Shown here one piece after another: positions 16,395 to 23,677 of a stretch of DNA of 23,779 nucleotides. Position 1 is the stretch's first letter. The number at the start of each line of letters is the position of its first letter. The notes under the pieces were generated by a model. That model searched no databases. It had not been told where the DNA came from and worked only from the letters and a program-made list of their open reading frames with translations. Source of the DNA: Clostridium sp. CAG:793 (GTDB taxonomy: Bacteria; Bacillota; Clostridia; TANB77; CAG-508); contig HF993624.1 in NCBI GenBank assembly GCA_000433915.1, positions 1-23,779 on the forward strand, read 5' to 3'. Position numbers and translations under genes: made by a program.

Positions 16395-16919
16395 ATGAGA
16401 GGAACTGAAGAAGGAAAGAAGAGTAATAAAAAAATATTAAGGATAGTTTTAATTGTTGCTATAATAGCAGTTATAGTAGTTGCTATTGTTTTAATTAACC
16501 AAAATAAAGGAAAAGCATTTGGAAAAAATGCAAGTGATGGTTCAACAGTTGAATTACCAGATGGAAGTCAAATTGATTTAAACAATCTTGATAATGCCGA
16601 AATTAAAGAAGGAAAGAAAGTAAATAATTCAGAAAGAATTAAAGAAGCTAAAGAATTTGATGGATACAAGTTTAGTGATGTTACAGTAAATTCAGAAAAT
16701 GGTGAAACAAACTTTGTTGTAACAGTAACTAATATTTCTACAGATTTTAAAGAAGAAAGATATGTAAAAATAGTTTGCGTAAATCAAAATGATGAAGAAA
16801 TAGGAACACTATATATAGCAATATCTCAACTAGAGGCAGGCGAATCAATAAACGCAAGTGCTGTAACATCAGATGATTATATCAATATGTATGATTATAG
16901 AATTGAAAACAATGACTAA
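16395..16919 (+). CDS. Membrane-anchored FxLYD-like extracellular protein
   Basis: This 174-residue protein starts at ATG 16395, six bases after TGGAGG (16383-16388). A short polar N-terminus with several lysines precedes one membrane helix (about 18-39, rich in Ile, Val and Ala), so it is probably anchored with the C-terminus outside. A polar linker (40-85) leads to a beta-rich domain (about 90-172) with FDGYKFSDVTVNSENGETNF, VTVTNIS and the DEEIGTLYIAISQLEAGES stretch, which resembles the FxLYD family. No catalytic motif is visible and the function is unknown. It has its own promoter and terminator, so it is a single-gene unit between rqcP and recJ. Confidence 0.85.
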   Translation: MRGTEEGKKSNKKILRIVLIVAIIAVIVVAIVLINQNKGKAFGKNASDGSTVELPDGSQIDLNNLDNAEIKEGKKVNNSERIKEAKEFDGYKFSDVTVNSENGETNFVVTVTNISTDFKEERYVKIVCVNQNDEEIGTLYIAISQLEAGESINASAVTSDDYINMYDYRIENND

Positions 16920-16935
16920 TAAAAATTAGAAGGTG

Positions 16936-16976
16936 AAAACTCAAATGGTAAAGTAATTTACCGTTTGAGTTTTTTT
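16936..16976 (+). terminator. Terminator of the FxLYD-like protein gene
   Basis: A 17-bp stem with one T-G pair (16936-16952 with 16957-16973) and the loop GTAA is followed by a T-run to 16976. It starts 16 bases after the stop codon. Confidence 0.93.
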
Positions 16977-16990
16977 AACCTTTCAAATAG

Positions 16991-17019
16991 TTGCAAAATA
17001 TGCAAAAAAGGTATAAAAT
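16991..17019 (+). promoter_or_regulatory. Promoter of recJ-relA-hisS
   Basis: TTGCAA (16991-16996) and TAAAAT (17014-17019) are 17 bp apart. The block 17000-17024 is identical in 23 of 25 positions to 814-838 in front of ylxM. The recJ start lies about 70 bases downstream, so the mRNA has a short untranslated leader. Confidence 0.7.
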
Positions 17020-17090
17020 ATATAGCATAGAAAAATGACAAAGAAGGGAGAGTATATTTTAGCAAGAGATGCAGAGTATACAAATAATTA

Positions 17091-18779
17091 ATGAACAAAA
17101 AATGGGAGATTAGAGAACAAAATAATGAATTAACAGAAGACATAGCGAAAAAATATAATTTGTCAGAAATTACAGCTAAAATATTAGCTAGTAAAAATTT
17201 AAATGATAAAGAATTAGAAAAATATTTAAATCCTACACGTGCAGACTTTTACGATCCATTTTTAATGCCAGATATGAATCTAGCAATAGAGAGAATAATG
17301 GAAGCAATAAAAAACAAAGAGAGAATAGTAGTTTATGGTGACTATGATGCAGATGGAATAACTAGTACAACAATATTAAAGAGATTTTTTAAAGATAGAG
17401 GAATTGATATAGGGACATATATTCCTAATAGACTTGATGAAGGATATGGACTAAATCAAGAAGCAATTAGACATATTGCCGAAGAAGGTTACAAGTTAAT
17501 GATAACTGTTGATTGCGGAATAACAGCTATTGAGGAAGTAAAACTTGCAAAAGAACTTGGAATAGATACAATTATTACAGATCATCATGAAACACTTGAT
17601 GAGATACCAGACGCAATAGCAGTTATCGATTGTAAGAGAAAGGATAATACATATCCATTTAATCAATTAGCTGGTTGTGGAGTGGCTTTTAAATTAACAC
17701 AAGCACTATGTATAGAAATGAAATTAAATGAGAATGAGGCATTAAAATATTTAGATATTGCGTGTGTTGGTACAATATCGGATATAGTACCTTTAGTAGA
17801 TGAAAATAGGGTAATTGCAAAATTAGGACTGAAACTAGTAAAACAAACAAAGAACTTAGGATTAAGATCAATATTACAACAATCAGGCTATAGAAAGATT
17901 GATTCAAATTCGATATCTTTTGGAGTGTCTCCAAGAATAAATGCTTGTGGAAGAATGGGACATCAAGAAGACGCACTTGAATTATTTTTAACAGATGATC
18001 CAATTGAAGCTAGACGATTATCTCAAAAATTAGAAGATTTTAATAAACTAAGACAAGAAACTGAAAAAAATATATATCAAGAAGCATTAGAGCTTATTGA
18101 AAAAAATAAAGAAGACAATAATCCATGTATAGTTATTGGAAAAGAAGGTTGGCATCATGGAGTAATAGGTATAGTATCTTCAAAAATAACGGAAAAATAT
18201 TATAAGCCTAGTATACTTATATGCTTTGAAGGAGAAGATTCAAAAGGGTCTGGAAGAAGTATACAAGGATTTGACTTACATGAAGCTGCTGTGAAATGTA
18301 GCAAACATCTGAAAGCTTATGGTGGACATAGTATGGCAATAGGATTAAGCTTAAAAACAAATGAATTTGAAGATTTTAAACAAGAATTTGAAGAATATTC
18401 AAAAGATAAAATTACAGCAGACATGGTACCAGAGCTTATTATTGATGAAGTTGTGGAAAAGAAAGATATAAGCATAAATTCTGTAGAAGAACTTAATGTA
18501 CTAGAGCCATTTGGCGAAGCTAATAATATGCCAGTATTTTTATATAAAGGTCTAAAAGTTTTATCAATTAGATCTTTATCAGAAGGAAAACATTTAAAGT
18601 TGACTTTACAAGATGACAATGTACTAATAGACACAATTGGATTTAACCTAGGGGATCTAGTTGATAAATACCAGATTGGGGACAAGTTAGATGTAGTAGG
18701 AAACCTAGAAATTAATGAATTTAACAATATAAAAAGAATCCAAATAAATATAAAAGATATTAGAAAATCAATAGAGTAA
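17091..18779 (+). CDS. recJ: Single-stranded-DNA-specific exonuclease RecJ
   Basis: RecJ degrades single-stranded DNA 5' to 3' in recombination and mismatch repair. The 562-residue protein has the DHH phosphoesterase motifs: GDYDADG (83-89), DCG (141-143), TDHHE (163-167) and CVGTISDIVPL. These are followed by RINACGRMG, the DHHA1 domain with GWHHGVIGIVSSKI and GGHSMAIG, and a C-terminal OB-like domain. ATG 17091 is the first possible start, since an in-frame TAA lies at 17085. Its ribosome site is weak: the nearest purine-rich run, AAGGGAG, is about 40 bases upstream. Length and motifs are complete. It leads the recJ-relA-hisS operon. Confidence 0.96.
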   Translation: MNKKWEIREQNNELTEDIAKKYNLSEITAKILASKNLNDKELEKYLNPTRADFYDPFLMPDMNLAIERIMEAIKNKERIVVYGDYDADGITSTTILKRFFKDRGIDIGTYIPNRLDEGYGLNQEAIRHIAEEGYKLMITVDCGITAIEEVKLAKELGIDTIITDHHETLDEIPDAIAVIDCKRKDNTYPFNQLAGCGVAFKLTQALCIEMKLNENEALKYLDIACVGTISDIVPLVDENRVIAKLGLKLVKQTKNLGLRSILQQSGYRKIDSNSISFGVSPRINACGRMGHQEDALELFLTDDPIEARRLSQKLEDFNKLRQETEKNIYQEALELIEKNKEDNNPCIVIGKEGWHHGVIGIVSSKITEKYYKPSILICFEGEDSKGSGRSIQGFDLHEAAVKCSKHLKAYGGHSMAIGLSLKTNEFEDFKQEFEEYSKDKITADMVPELIIDEVVEKKDISINSVEELNVLEPFGEANNMPVFLYKGLKVLSIRSLSEGKHLKLTLQDDNVLIDTIGFNLGDLVDKYQIGDKLDVVGNLEINEFNNIKRIQINIKDIRKSIE

Positions 18780-18797
18780 GAAGGAGGAGATGAATAT

Positions 18798-20996
18798 ATG
18801 TCAGAACATGAAGAAAAAGGTATAAAAGATATATTGCAAGAACTAAAAAAGCATAATAAGAAGACTGATACTAAGCTAGTAATGAAAGCATATAATTATG
18901 CGGTATCACATCATGGAGACCAGAAAAGAAAATCAGGAGAACCATATATAATACATCCTGTTCAAGTGGCATATATTCTATCAACACTTGGATTAGATGA
19001 TGCAACAATATGCGCAGCCCTAATGCACGATTTAGCAGAAGATACAGATGTTACAATAGATGACATTGCTAGAGAATTTAGCCATGAGATAGCTGAGCTT
19101 GTAAATGGAGTTACTAAATTAGGAAAAATCAATTATGTAAGTGCTGAAGAGCAACAAGTTGAAAATTACAGAAAAATGTTTCTTGCAATGGGAAAAGATA
19201 TAAGAGTAATCTTAATAAAGCTTTCAGATAGACTTCACAACATGAGGACTTTGAAGTTTTTATCAAGAGATAGACAAATTGCTAATGCAAAAGAAACATT
19301 AGAACTATATGCACCACTTGCTAATAGACTTGGTGTATATTCTTTAAAATGGGAACTTGAGGACTTATCTTTTAAATATTTATACCCTGAAGATTATAGA
19401 GAAATTGTAGAAGGAATAAATAAGAAAAGAGAAGAAAGATTAAAATTTATAGATGCAATAACAGATGAAATCAGGTTGCAATTAAAAAAAGAACATATTG
19501 TAGCAGAAATTACAGGAAGAGCTAAACATTTATATTCGATATATAGAAAAATGCAAAGAGATGGAAAAACTTTAGATCAAATATATGATTTATTTGCATT
19601 ACGAATACTAGTCAATTCAGTTAAAGACTGCTATGCAGCACTTGGTGTTGTTCATGAATTATATACACCAATGCCGGGAAGATTCAAGGATTATATAGCT
19701 GTACCAAAGCCTAACATGTATCAATCATTGCATACTACTTTGATAGGTCCTAATGGAACACCTTTTGAAGTACAGATACGTACATATAATATGCATAGAA
19801 TAGCTGAATTTGGTATAGCTGCACACTGGGCATATAAAGAGCAAAGTTTCTTAAAAGGTAAAAAGGAAAACGTTAAAGTTAGTGAGGACAAATTAGCGTG
19901 GCTTAGAGAAAGTTTAGAGTGGCAGAAAGACATGCAAGATCCTCAAGAATTTTTAACCACTTTAAAAACAGAACTATTTGAAGATGAAGTGTATGTATTT
20001 ACACCTAAGGGTGAGATTAAAACTCTACCAAAAGACAGTACACCAATAGACTTTGCATATAATATTCACGCAGAAATTGGAAACAAAATGACAGGTTGCA
20101 AAATAAACAGCAAAATGATGCCTATTATAACTAAACTAAATAATGGTGACATTGTTGAAATTATTACAAATGATAATAGTAAAGGACCAAGTAGAGACTG
20201 GCTTAAATTTGTAAAAAGTACTAGTGCAAAAACTAAAATAATGCAATGGTTTAAGAAAAATGAGAGGCAGGAAAATATTGAAAAAGGCAAGAACTTAATT
20301 GAACGTGAAATAAAAAGAATTGGAATGTCTTATGATGAATTATTTGCACAGAAATATTATATGCCAGCATTGCAAAGATATGGATTTAAAACTCTTGATG
20401 ATATGTATGCTGGAGTTGGATTTGGTTCAATTGGAGCTAGCAAGATAATAGCTAGAACTTTAGAAGAATATAAAAAATACAATAAAACATCAGATGATGT
20501 TGTTGAAGAAAAATTGCAAGAATTAAAAACATCGGCAAGACCTAAATCTTCTAGAACTGGAATAATTGTAAAAGGAATTGATAACTGTCTTGTAAAAATA
20601 TCAAAATGTTGCTCACCAGTTCCAGGAGATGAGATAATTGGTTATATTACAAGGGGAAGAGGAGTTACTGTTCATAGAAAAGATTGCAAAAATGTTAAAG
20701 ACTTATTACAAGATGAAGGAAGAATTATAGATGTATACTGGGATACTGAAAAACAGAGTTCATATAATGTTGAAATATCAGTATTTGCAAATGATAGAGA
20801 TGGCTTATTAGCAGATATAATAAAAGTAATATCTAATTCAGAATCTACATTAATTGCAGTTTCAGCAAAATCAAATAGAGAAAAAATTGCTGTTGTAGAA
20901 CTAACTCTTGAAGTAAAAAATATAGAAGATTTAAACAAAACTTTAAGATTATTAGGAAAAGTTGATAGTGTATATGATGTAAAACGTAAAAAATAA
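18798..20996 (+). CDS. relA: Bifunctional (p)ppGpp synthetase/hydrolase, RelA/SpoT family
   Basis: Long RSH enzymes make and degrade the alarmone (p)ppGpp. This 732-residue protein has an HD hydrolase domain with H53, H77-D78, E81-D82 (MHDLAEDTD) and D144 (LSDRLHN), so hydrolysis should be active. The synthetase domain shows PGRFKDYIAVPKPNMYQSLH, including the RXKD motif RFKD (295-298) typical of bifunctional enzymes. A TGS domain (about 396-455), a CC zinc-finger-like region with KISKCCSPVPGDEI and a C-terminal ACT domain complete it. AAGGAGG precedes ATG 18798, 18 bases after recJ. apt, often located between these genes, is absent. Confidence 0.97.
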   Translation: MSEHEEKGIKDILQELKKHNKKTDTKLVMKAYNYAVSHHGDQKRKSGEPYIIHPVQVAYILSTLGLDDATICAALMHDLAEDTDVTIDDIAREFSHEIAELVNGVTKLGKINYVSAEEQQVENYRKMFLAMGKDIRVILIKLSDRLHNMRTLKFLSRDRQIANAKETLELYAPLANRLGVYSLKWELEDLSFKYLYPEDYREIVEGINKKREERLKFIDAITDEIRLQLKKEHIVAEITGRAKHLYSIYRKMQRDGKTLDQIYDLFALRILVNSVKDCYAALGVVHELYTPMPGRFKDYIAVPKPNMYQSLHTTLIGPNGTPFEVQIRTYNMHRIAEFGIAAHWAYKEQSFLKGKKENVKVSEDKLAWLRESLEWQKDMQDPQEFLTTLKTELFEDEVYVFTPKGEIKTLPKDSTPIDFAYNIHAEIGNKMTGCKINSKMMPIITKLNNGDIVEIITNDNSKGPSRDWLKFVKSTSAKTKIMQWFKKNERQENIEKGKNLIEREIKRIGMSYDELFAQKYYMPALQRYGFKTLDDMYAGVGFGSIGASKIIARTLEEYKKYNKTSDDVVEEKLQELKTSARPKSSRTGIIVKGIDNCLVKISKCCSPVPGDEIIGYITRGRGVTVHRKDCKNVKDLLQDEGRIIDVYWDTEKQSSYNVEISVFANDRDGLLADIIKVISNSESTLIAVSAKSNREKIAVVELTLEVKNIEDLNKTLRLLGKVDSVYDVKRKK

Positions 20997-21008
20997 TGAA
21001 TAGAGGAA

Positions 21009-21014
21009 GAGGTG
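21009..21014 (+). promoter_or_regulatory. Ribosome site fixing the hisS start
   Basis: GAGGTG lies five bases before ATG 21020. The in-frame ATG at 20996, which overlaps the relA stop, lies ahead of this site. Confidence 0.7.
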
Positions 21015-21019
21015 AAAAA

Positions 21020-22279
21020 ATGATTCAAAGATTGAAGGGAACAAGAGATATATTACCTGATGAAGTAAAGAAATGGCAATATATTGAGGAAAAAGCAAAG
21101 AAAATATTTACAAACTATGGGTATGGAGAAATAAGAGTACCTGTTATTGAAAAAACAGAATTATTTCAAAGAGGTGTAGGAGAAACAACAGATGTAGTAC
21201 AAAAAGAAATGTATATATTTGATGATAAAGGTGGAAGAAGCATTGCCTTAAGACCTGAAGGCACAGCTGGAGTTATACGTTCTTATTTGGAAAATGGAAT
21301 GTCAAGTTTACCTAGTCCAATGAAATTATGGTATGCAATGCCTATGTATAGATATGAAAATGTACAAAAAGGAAGACAAAGAGAATTTCATCAAATAGGG
21401 GCAGAATTAATAGGTTCATCAAGTTATTTAGCTGATGTCGAAATGATAGAAATGATAACCGAATTTTTATCAGAGCTAAACATTAAAGATATAGAACTTA
21501 ATATTAATTCTATAGGATGCCCAAAATGTAGAAAAGAATATCAAGAAGCATTAAGAGATTTTATTAGACCTAATTTAGATAAATATTGTGATACGTGCAA
21601 AACTAGATTTGATAAAAATCCAATGAGAATATTGGACTGCAAGGAAGAAAAATGCAAGAAAATGAATGAAACAGCTCCACGTATAACAGACTATTTATGT
21701 GAAGAATGTAGAACTCATTTTGAAAATGTGCAAAACATGTTAAAAGAATTAGGGATAGAATATAAAATTGATACTAATATTGTTCGTGGATTAGATTATT
21801 ATACAAAAACAGTTTTTGAATTTGTTTCAAAAATAGATGGATTAACTGTTCTTGGTGGAGGAAGATATGATGGTCTAGTTGAAGAACTAGGTGGTGTATC
21901 CACTCCAGCAGTTGGATTTGCAACAGGAGTTGAAAGATTAATAGATATATTTACGAAAAATAATCCTGATTTAAACTTAGAGGAAAATCCACAATTATAT
22001 ATTGCTTCAATAGGTAGCGAAGCAGAATTATATGCTACTATTCTTACAGCAAAATTGCGTAAGTCAGGTATATATGTAGAAAAAGACATTATGGGAAGAG
22101 GAATGAAGGCACAATTCAAATATGCAGATAAAAAGAAAGCACAATATGTACTGACAATAGGCGAAAACGAAATTCAAACTCATAAAGCAGTGTTAAAAAA
22201 TATGACATCAGGAGAGCAAAAAGAAATTAAGCTAGATGATAATATCGATGAATTAATTAGTATATTAAATAATGATTAA
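21020..22279 (+). CDS. hisS: Histidyl-tRNA synthetase
   Basis: HisRS is the class II synthetase that charges tRNA-His. With start ATG 21020 the protein is 419 residues and begins MIQRLKGTRDILP like its homologues. An upstream in-frame ATG at 20996 would add eight residues and overlap the relA stop. Visible motifs are LRPEGTAGVIRSY (77-89), motif 2 RYENVQKGRQREFHQ (111-125), histidine-binding GLDYYTKTVFEF (257-268), LGGGRYDGL (278-286) and motif 3 GFATGVERL (299-307). Cysteine pairs C167/C170, C190/C193, C207/C212 and C227/C230 lie in the insertion domain and may bind zinc. No T-box leader is present. It is the last gene of the operon, and dtd, common between relA and hisS, is missing. Confidence 0.97.
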   Translation: MIQRLKGTRDILPDEVKKWQYIEEKAKKIFTNYGYGEIRVPVIEKTELFQRGVGETTDVVQKEMYIFDDKGGRSIALRPEGTAGVIRSYLENGMSSLPSPMKLWYAMPMYRYENVQKGRQREFHQIGAELIGSSSYLADVEMIEMITEFLSELNIKDIELNINSIGCPKCRKEYQEALRDFIRPNLDKYCDTCKTRFDKNPMRILDCKEEKCKKMNETAPRITDYLCEECRTHFENVQNMLKELGIEYKIDTNIVRGLDYYTKTVFEFVSKIDGLTVLGGGRYDGLVEELGGVSTPAVGFATGVERLIDIFTKNNPDLNLEENPQLYIASIGSEAELYATILTAKLRKSGIYVEKDIMGRGMKAQFKYADKKKAQYVLTIGENEIQTHKAVLKNMTSGEQKEIKLDDNIDELISILNND

Positions 22280-22348
22280 AAAGATGTATGAAAATATATT
22301 TAGTAAATGAAGAAATTGAAAGTTTATTAATAAAATCATAATTAAATT

Positions 22349-22392
22349 AAAAATGAGATTTGAGTTAAAAGTTAACTCAAATCTCATTTTTT
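22349..22392. terminator. Strong bidirectional terminator after hisS
   Basis: A perfect 20-bp stem (22349-22368 with 22372-22391) with a 3-base loop AAG ends in T6 on the plus strand and starts with A5, so it works in both directions. It lies about 70 bases after the hisS stop codon. Confidence 0.95.
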
Positions 22393-22393
22393 G

Positions 22394-22418
22394 TGGACTT
22401 TTTTTTAAGTCCATTTTT
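22394..22418 (+). terminator. Second hairpin terminator after hisS
   Basis: TGGACTT (22394-22400) and AAGTCCA (22407-22413) with a T6 loop are followed by T5. It starts two bases after the preceding terminator, making a tandem pair that shields the convergent gene. Confidence 0.8.
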
Positions 22419-22428
22419 GTGATATAAA

Positions 22429-22923
22429 TTATTTGCAACAAGGTGGTTTAGGTGGTATGCATTCAGGTTTATTTTCAGGCAATGCACATTCACAATCATT
22501 GTTTTCTGGTTCATTTTCAAAACCTTTACGATAGTCGCAATCTAGTTTAATTCCTTTTAAACAACAACCTTCACGATGACATTTTGCACAAATTTTAACA
22601 TGATTTACACTATTAGCCCATACTTGAACTGAATATTTTTTTCCCGGACATAGTGGACCGAATACAAACTCGCCATCAGAGTCGGTAAAAGTATGAGTTA
22701 CAGGTTTTAGTTCTTTCTTGCCACAATTGTAATCTACTTCTACTAATTTTACAACAGCGTCTTTTACTGGATCTTTAAAGCAATCTCTAACTATTCCATA
22801 AATGACATCACGATTATCATTTGCTAAAGTGATGTCTAAATCATATTGCTTACCATTAGCAATATAACCATCAATATCAATGATAGGGCACATTGGTTCT
22901 ACATTTTTTTCATTTAATTCCAT
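22429..22923 (-). CDS. Cysteine-rich protein with carboxypeptidase-regulatory-like domain
   Basis: This 164-residue protein has 14 cysteines. ATG 22923 is chosen because AAAGGA lies 10 bases upstream; a longer reading from 22947 would place this site inside the gene. Residues 28-110 resemble a carboxypeptidase-regulatory or Cna-B-like beta-sandwich: NRDVIYGIVRDCFKDPVKDA, then VVKLVEV, TFTDSDGEFVFGPLCPGKKY and SVQVWANS. The rest is cysteine- and proline-rich (CAKCHREGCC, then CECALPENKPECIPPKPPCCK near the end). There is no signal peptide. Similar small clostridial proteins are known to me only as hypothetical or possibly spore-associated. The role could be structural and cross-linked by cysteines or metal, which is inferred. 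Confidence 0.82.
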   Translation of the reverse strand: MELNEKNVEPMCPIIDIDGYIANGKQYDLDITLANDNRDVIYGIVRDCFKDPVKDAVVKLVEVDYNCGKKELKPVTHTFTDSDGEFVFGPLCPGKKYSVQVWANSVNHVKICAKCHREGCCLKGIKLDCDYRKGFENEPENNDCECALPENKPECIPPKPPCCK

Positions 22924-22963
22924 ATATAATACATCCTTTCCTGGCATTAAGCCATTCTTAATA

Positions 22964-22990
22964 TATAATATGAAATTTGTAATTTGATGT
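22964..22990 (-). promoter_or_regulatory. Possible sporulation-type promoter of the cysteine-rich gene
   Basis: On the minus strand AC (22990-22989), a 16-base spacer and CATATTATA (22972-22964) fit the Bacillus sigma-K pattern AC-N16-CATANNNTA. The region is AT-rich, so chance is a real possibility. Position relative to the start codon is suitable. Confidence 0.3.
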
Positions 22991-23000
22991 GATAAAAAGA

Positions 23001-23102
23001 ATTAACATAAATTGAATAAATAATAGAGAGTATAATACAAGTTAACAAAAATTAAATAAATGTTGAATGTAATAAAGGTTGACGAAATAAGATTAATTAA
23101 AG
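23001..23102. repeat. Decayed tandem repeat of about 40 bp
   Basis: Segments starting at 23001, 23041 and 23078 begin similarly (ATTAACATAAATTGAATAAA, GTTAACAAAAATTAAATAAA, GTTGACGAAATAAGATTAAT). The first two match at 18 of their first 21 bases. The copies diverge after that. It fills the gap between the XRE gene and the cysteine-rich gene and holds no gene. Confidence 0.4.
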
Positions 23103-23108
23103 AGTGAA

Positions 23109-23345
23109 TTAAGAAATTTTATGTTTGGAATTGTCAATGTAATCTTTGTTATTAGATAAACCAACTAAATAATCTAATGTGACATTATAATATTTTGCTA
23201 AAGCAACTAGGTGAGGTACAGTAATAGTTCTTTTTCCACTCTCATACTCAGAGTAGTATTGTTGAGAAATGCCAAGTAAACGTGCAATATCTTTTTGCAA
23301 TAAATCATTATCTTCTCTTAAATCTTTGATTCTTTTAAATTGCAT
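23109..23345 (-). CDS. XRE-family transcriptional regulator
   Basis: This 78-residue protein is a single Cro/C1-type helix-turn-helix domain with a short polar tail. The recognition region is LQKDIARLLGISQQYYSEYE (about 16-35) followed by SGKRTITVPHLVALAKYYNV and LDYLVGLSNNK, the standard pattern of this family. AAGGAG lies about eight bases before the ATG. There is no dimerisation or sensor domain beyond the helix bundle. Three similar palindromes upstream (23442-23574) are good candidate binding sites, so it may repress itself and the rightward prepilin-like gene. The regulated genes are inferred. Confidence 0.92.
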   Translation of the reverse strand: MQFKRIKDLREDNDLLQKDIARLLGISQQYYSEYESGKRTITVPHLVALAKYYNVTLDYLVGLSNNKDYIDNSKHKIS

Positions 23346-23441
23346 CTGATTAACTCCTTTCCGAACGTAGAACTTATTACAAATAGCTTACAATGTAATA
23401 TAAATTTTATTTTAACAGAAAAAATAAGATTGACACTTTCT

Positions 23442-23459
23442 TACATAACATATCGTGTA
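23442..23459. promoter_or_regulatory. Operator-like palindrome, site 1
   Basis: TACATAACATATCGTGTA, an imperfect palindrome with TACA and TGTA ends, lies about 97 bases upstream of the XRE start codon and overlaps the region just downstream of a plus-strand TTGACA. It is identical to site 3. Confidence 0.65.
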
Positions 23460-23522
23460 GAAAAAGTAATATATTGATAGAAGCTTTTATATTACAAATG
23501 TATTACAAAAATGTATAATATA

Positions 23523-23551
23523 TTGAAAATACATGATATATTATGTACAAT
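23523..23551 (+). promoter_or_regulatory. Promoter reading towards the prepilin-like gene
   Basis: TTGAAA (23523-23528) and TACAAT (23546-23551) are 17 bp apart, each with five of six consensus bases. Operator site 2 occupies the spacer. The expected transcript start is close to operator site 3. Confidence 0.65.
23530..23547. promoter_or_regulatory. Operator-like palindrome, site 2
   Basis: TACATGATATATTATGTA matches the complement of sites 1 and 3 at 16 of 18 positions and is more symmetrical. It fills the spacer between the -35 and -10 of the rightward promoter, the position expected for a repressor site. Confidence 0.65.
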
Positions 23552-23556
23552 AGAAA

Positions 23557-23574
23557 TACATAACATATCGTGTA
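23557..23574. promoter_or_regulatory. Operator-like palindrome, site 3
   Basis: This is an exact second copy of TACATAACATATCGTGTA (site 1), placed at the expected transcription start of the rightward promoter and 27 bases from site 2 (start to start). Confidence 0.65.
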
Positions 23575-23677
23575 TAAATATTACATCAACTATTTTTTTA
23601 CTGCCATAAAAAGAGAATAGTTTGGAAAATTTGGAGCAGAATATTTATATATGAAAATGGAAAACATAGGAGGAAAT

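Larger units (their letters stand above)
23346..23677. other. 332-base control region between the XRE gene and the prepilin-like gene
   Basis: No gene was found here. The region is very AT-rich and dense in TACA/TGTA palindromes: three 18-bp sites (listed separately) plus shorter ones, TTACAATGTAA (23384-23394), TACAAATGTA (23493-23502) and TACAAAAATGTA (23504-23515). AATATATTGA also occurs twice (23469 and 23518). A TTGACA (23430-23435) reads right but lacks a good -10 at normal spacing. Confidence 0.6.

Noticed and set aside
17069..17113. 14-codon open frame ATG 17069 overlapping the recJ start, as a leader peptide
   Set aside because: The ribosome site is poor, the peptide (MQSIQIINEQKMGD) shows no regulatory codon run, and such short frames are common by chance.
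20280..21019. T-box or other leader element for hisS
   Set aside because: hisS starts directly after relA with no leader region that could fold into a T-box.
22288..22341. 17-residue open frame after hisS
   Set aside because: No ribosome site and no recognisable sequence; it lies in the leader of the terminator region.
22924..22947. Upstream ATG (22947) adding eight residues to the cysteine-rich protein
   Set aside because: The ribosome site AAAGGA would lie inside the coding region, and nothing suitable precedes the upstream ATG.
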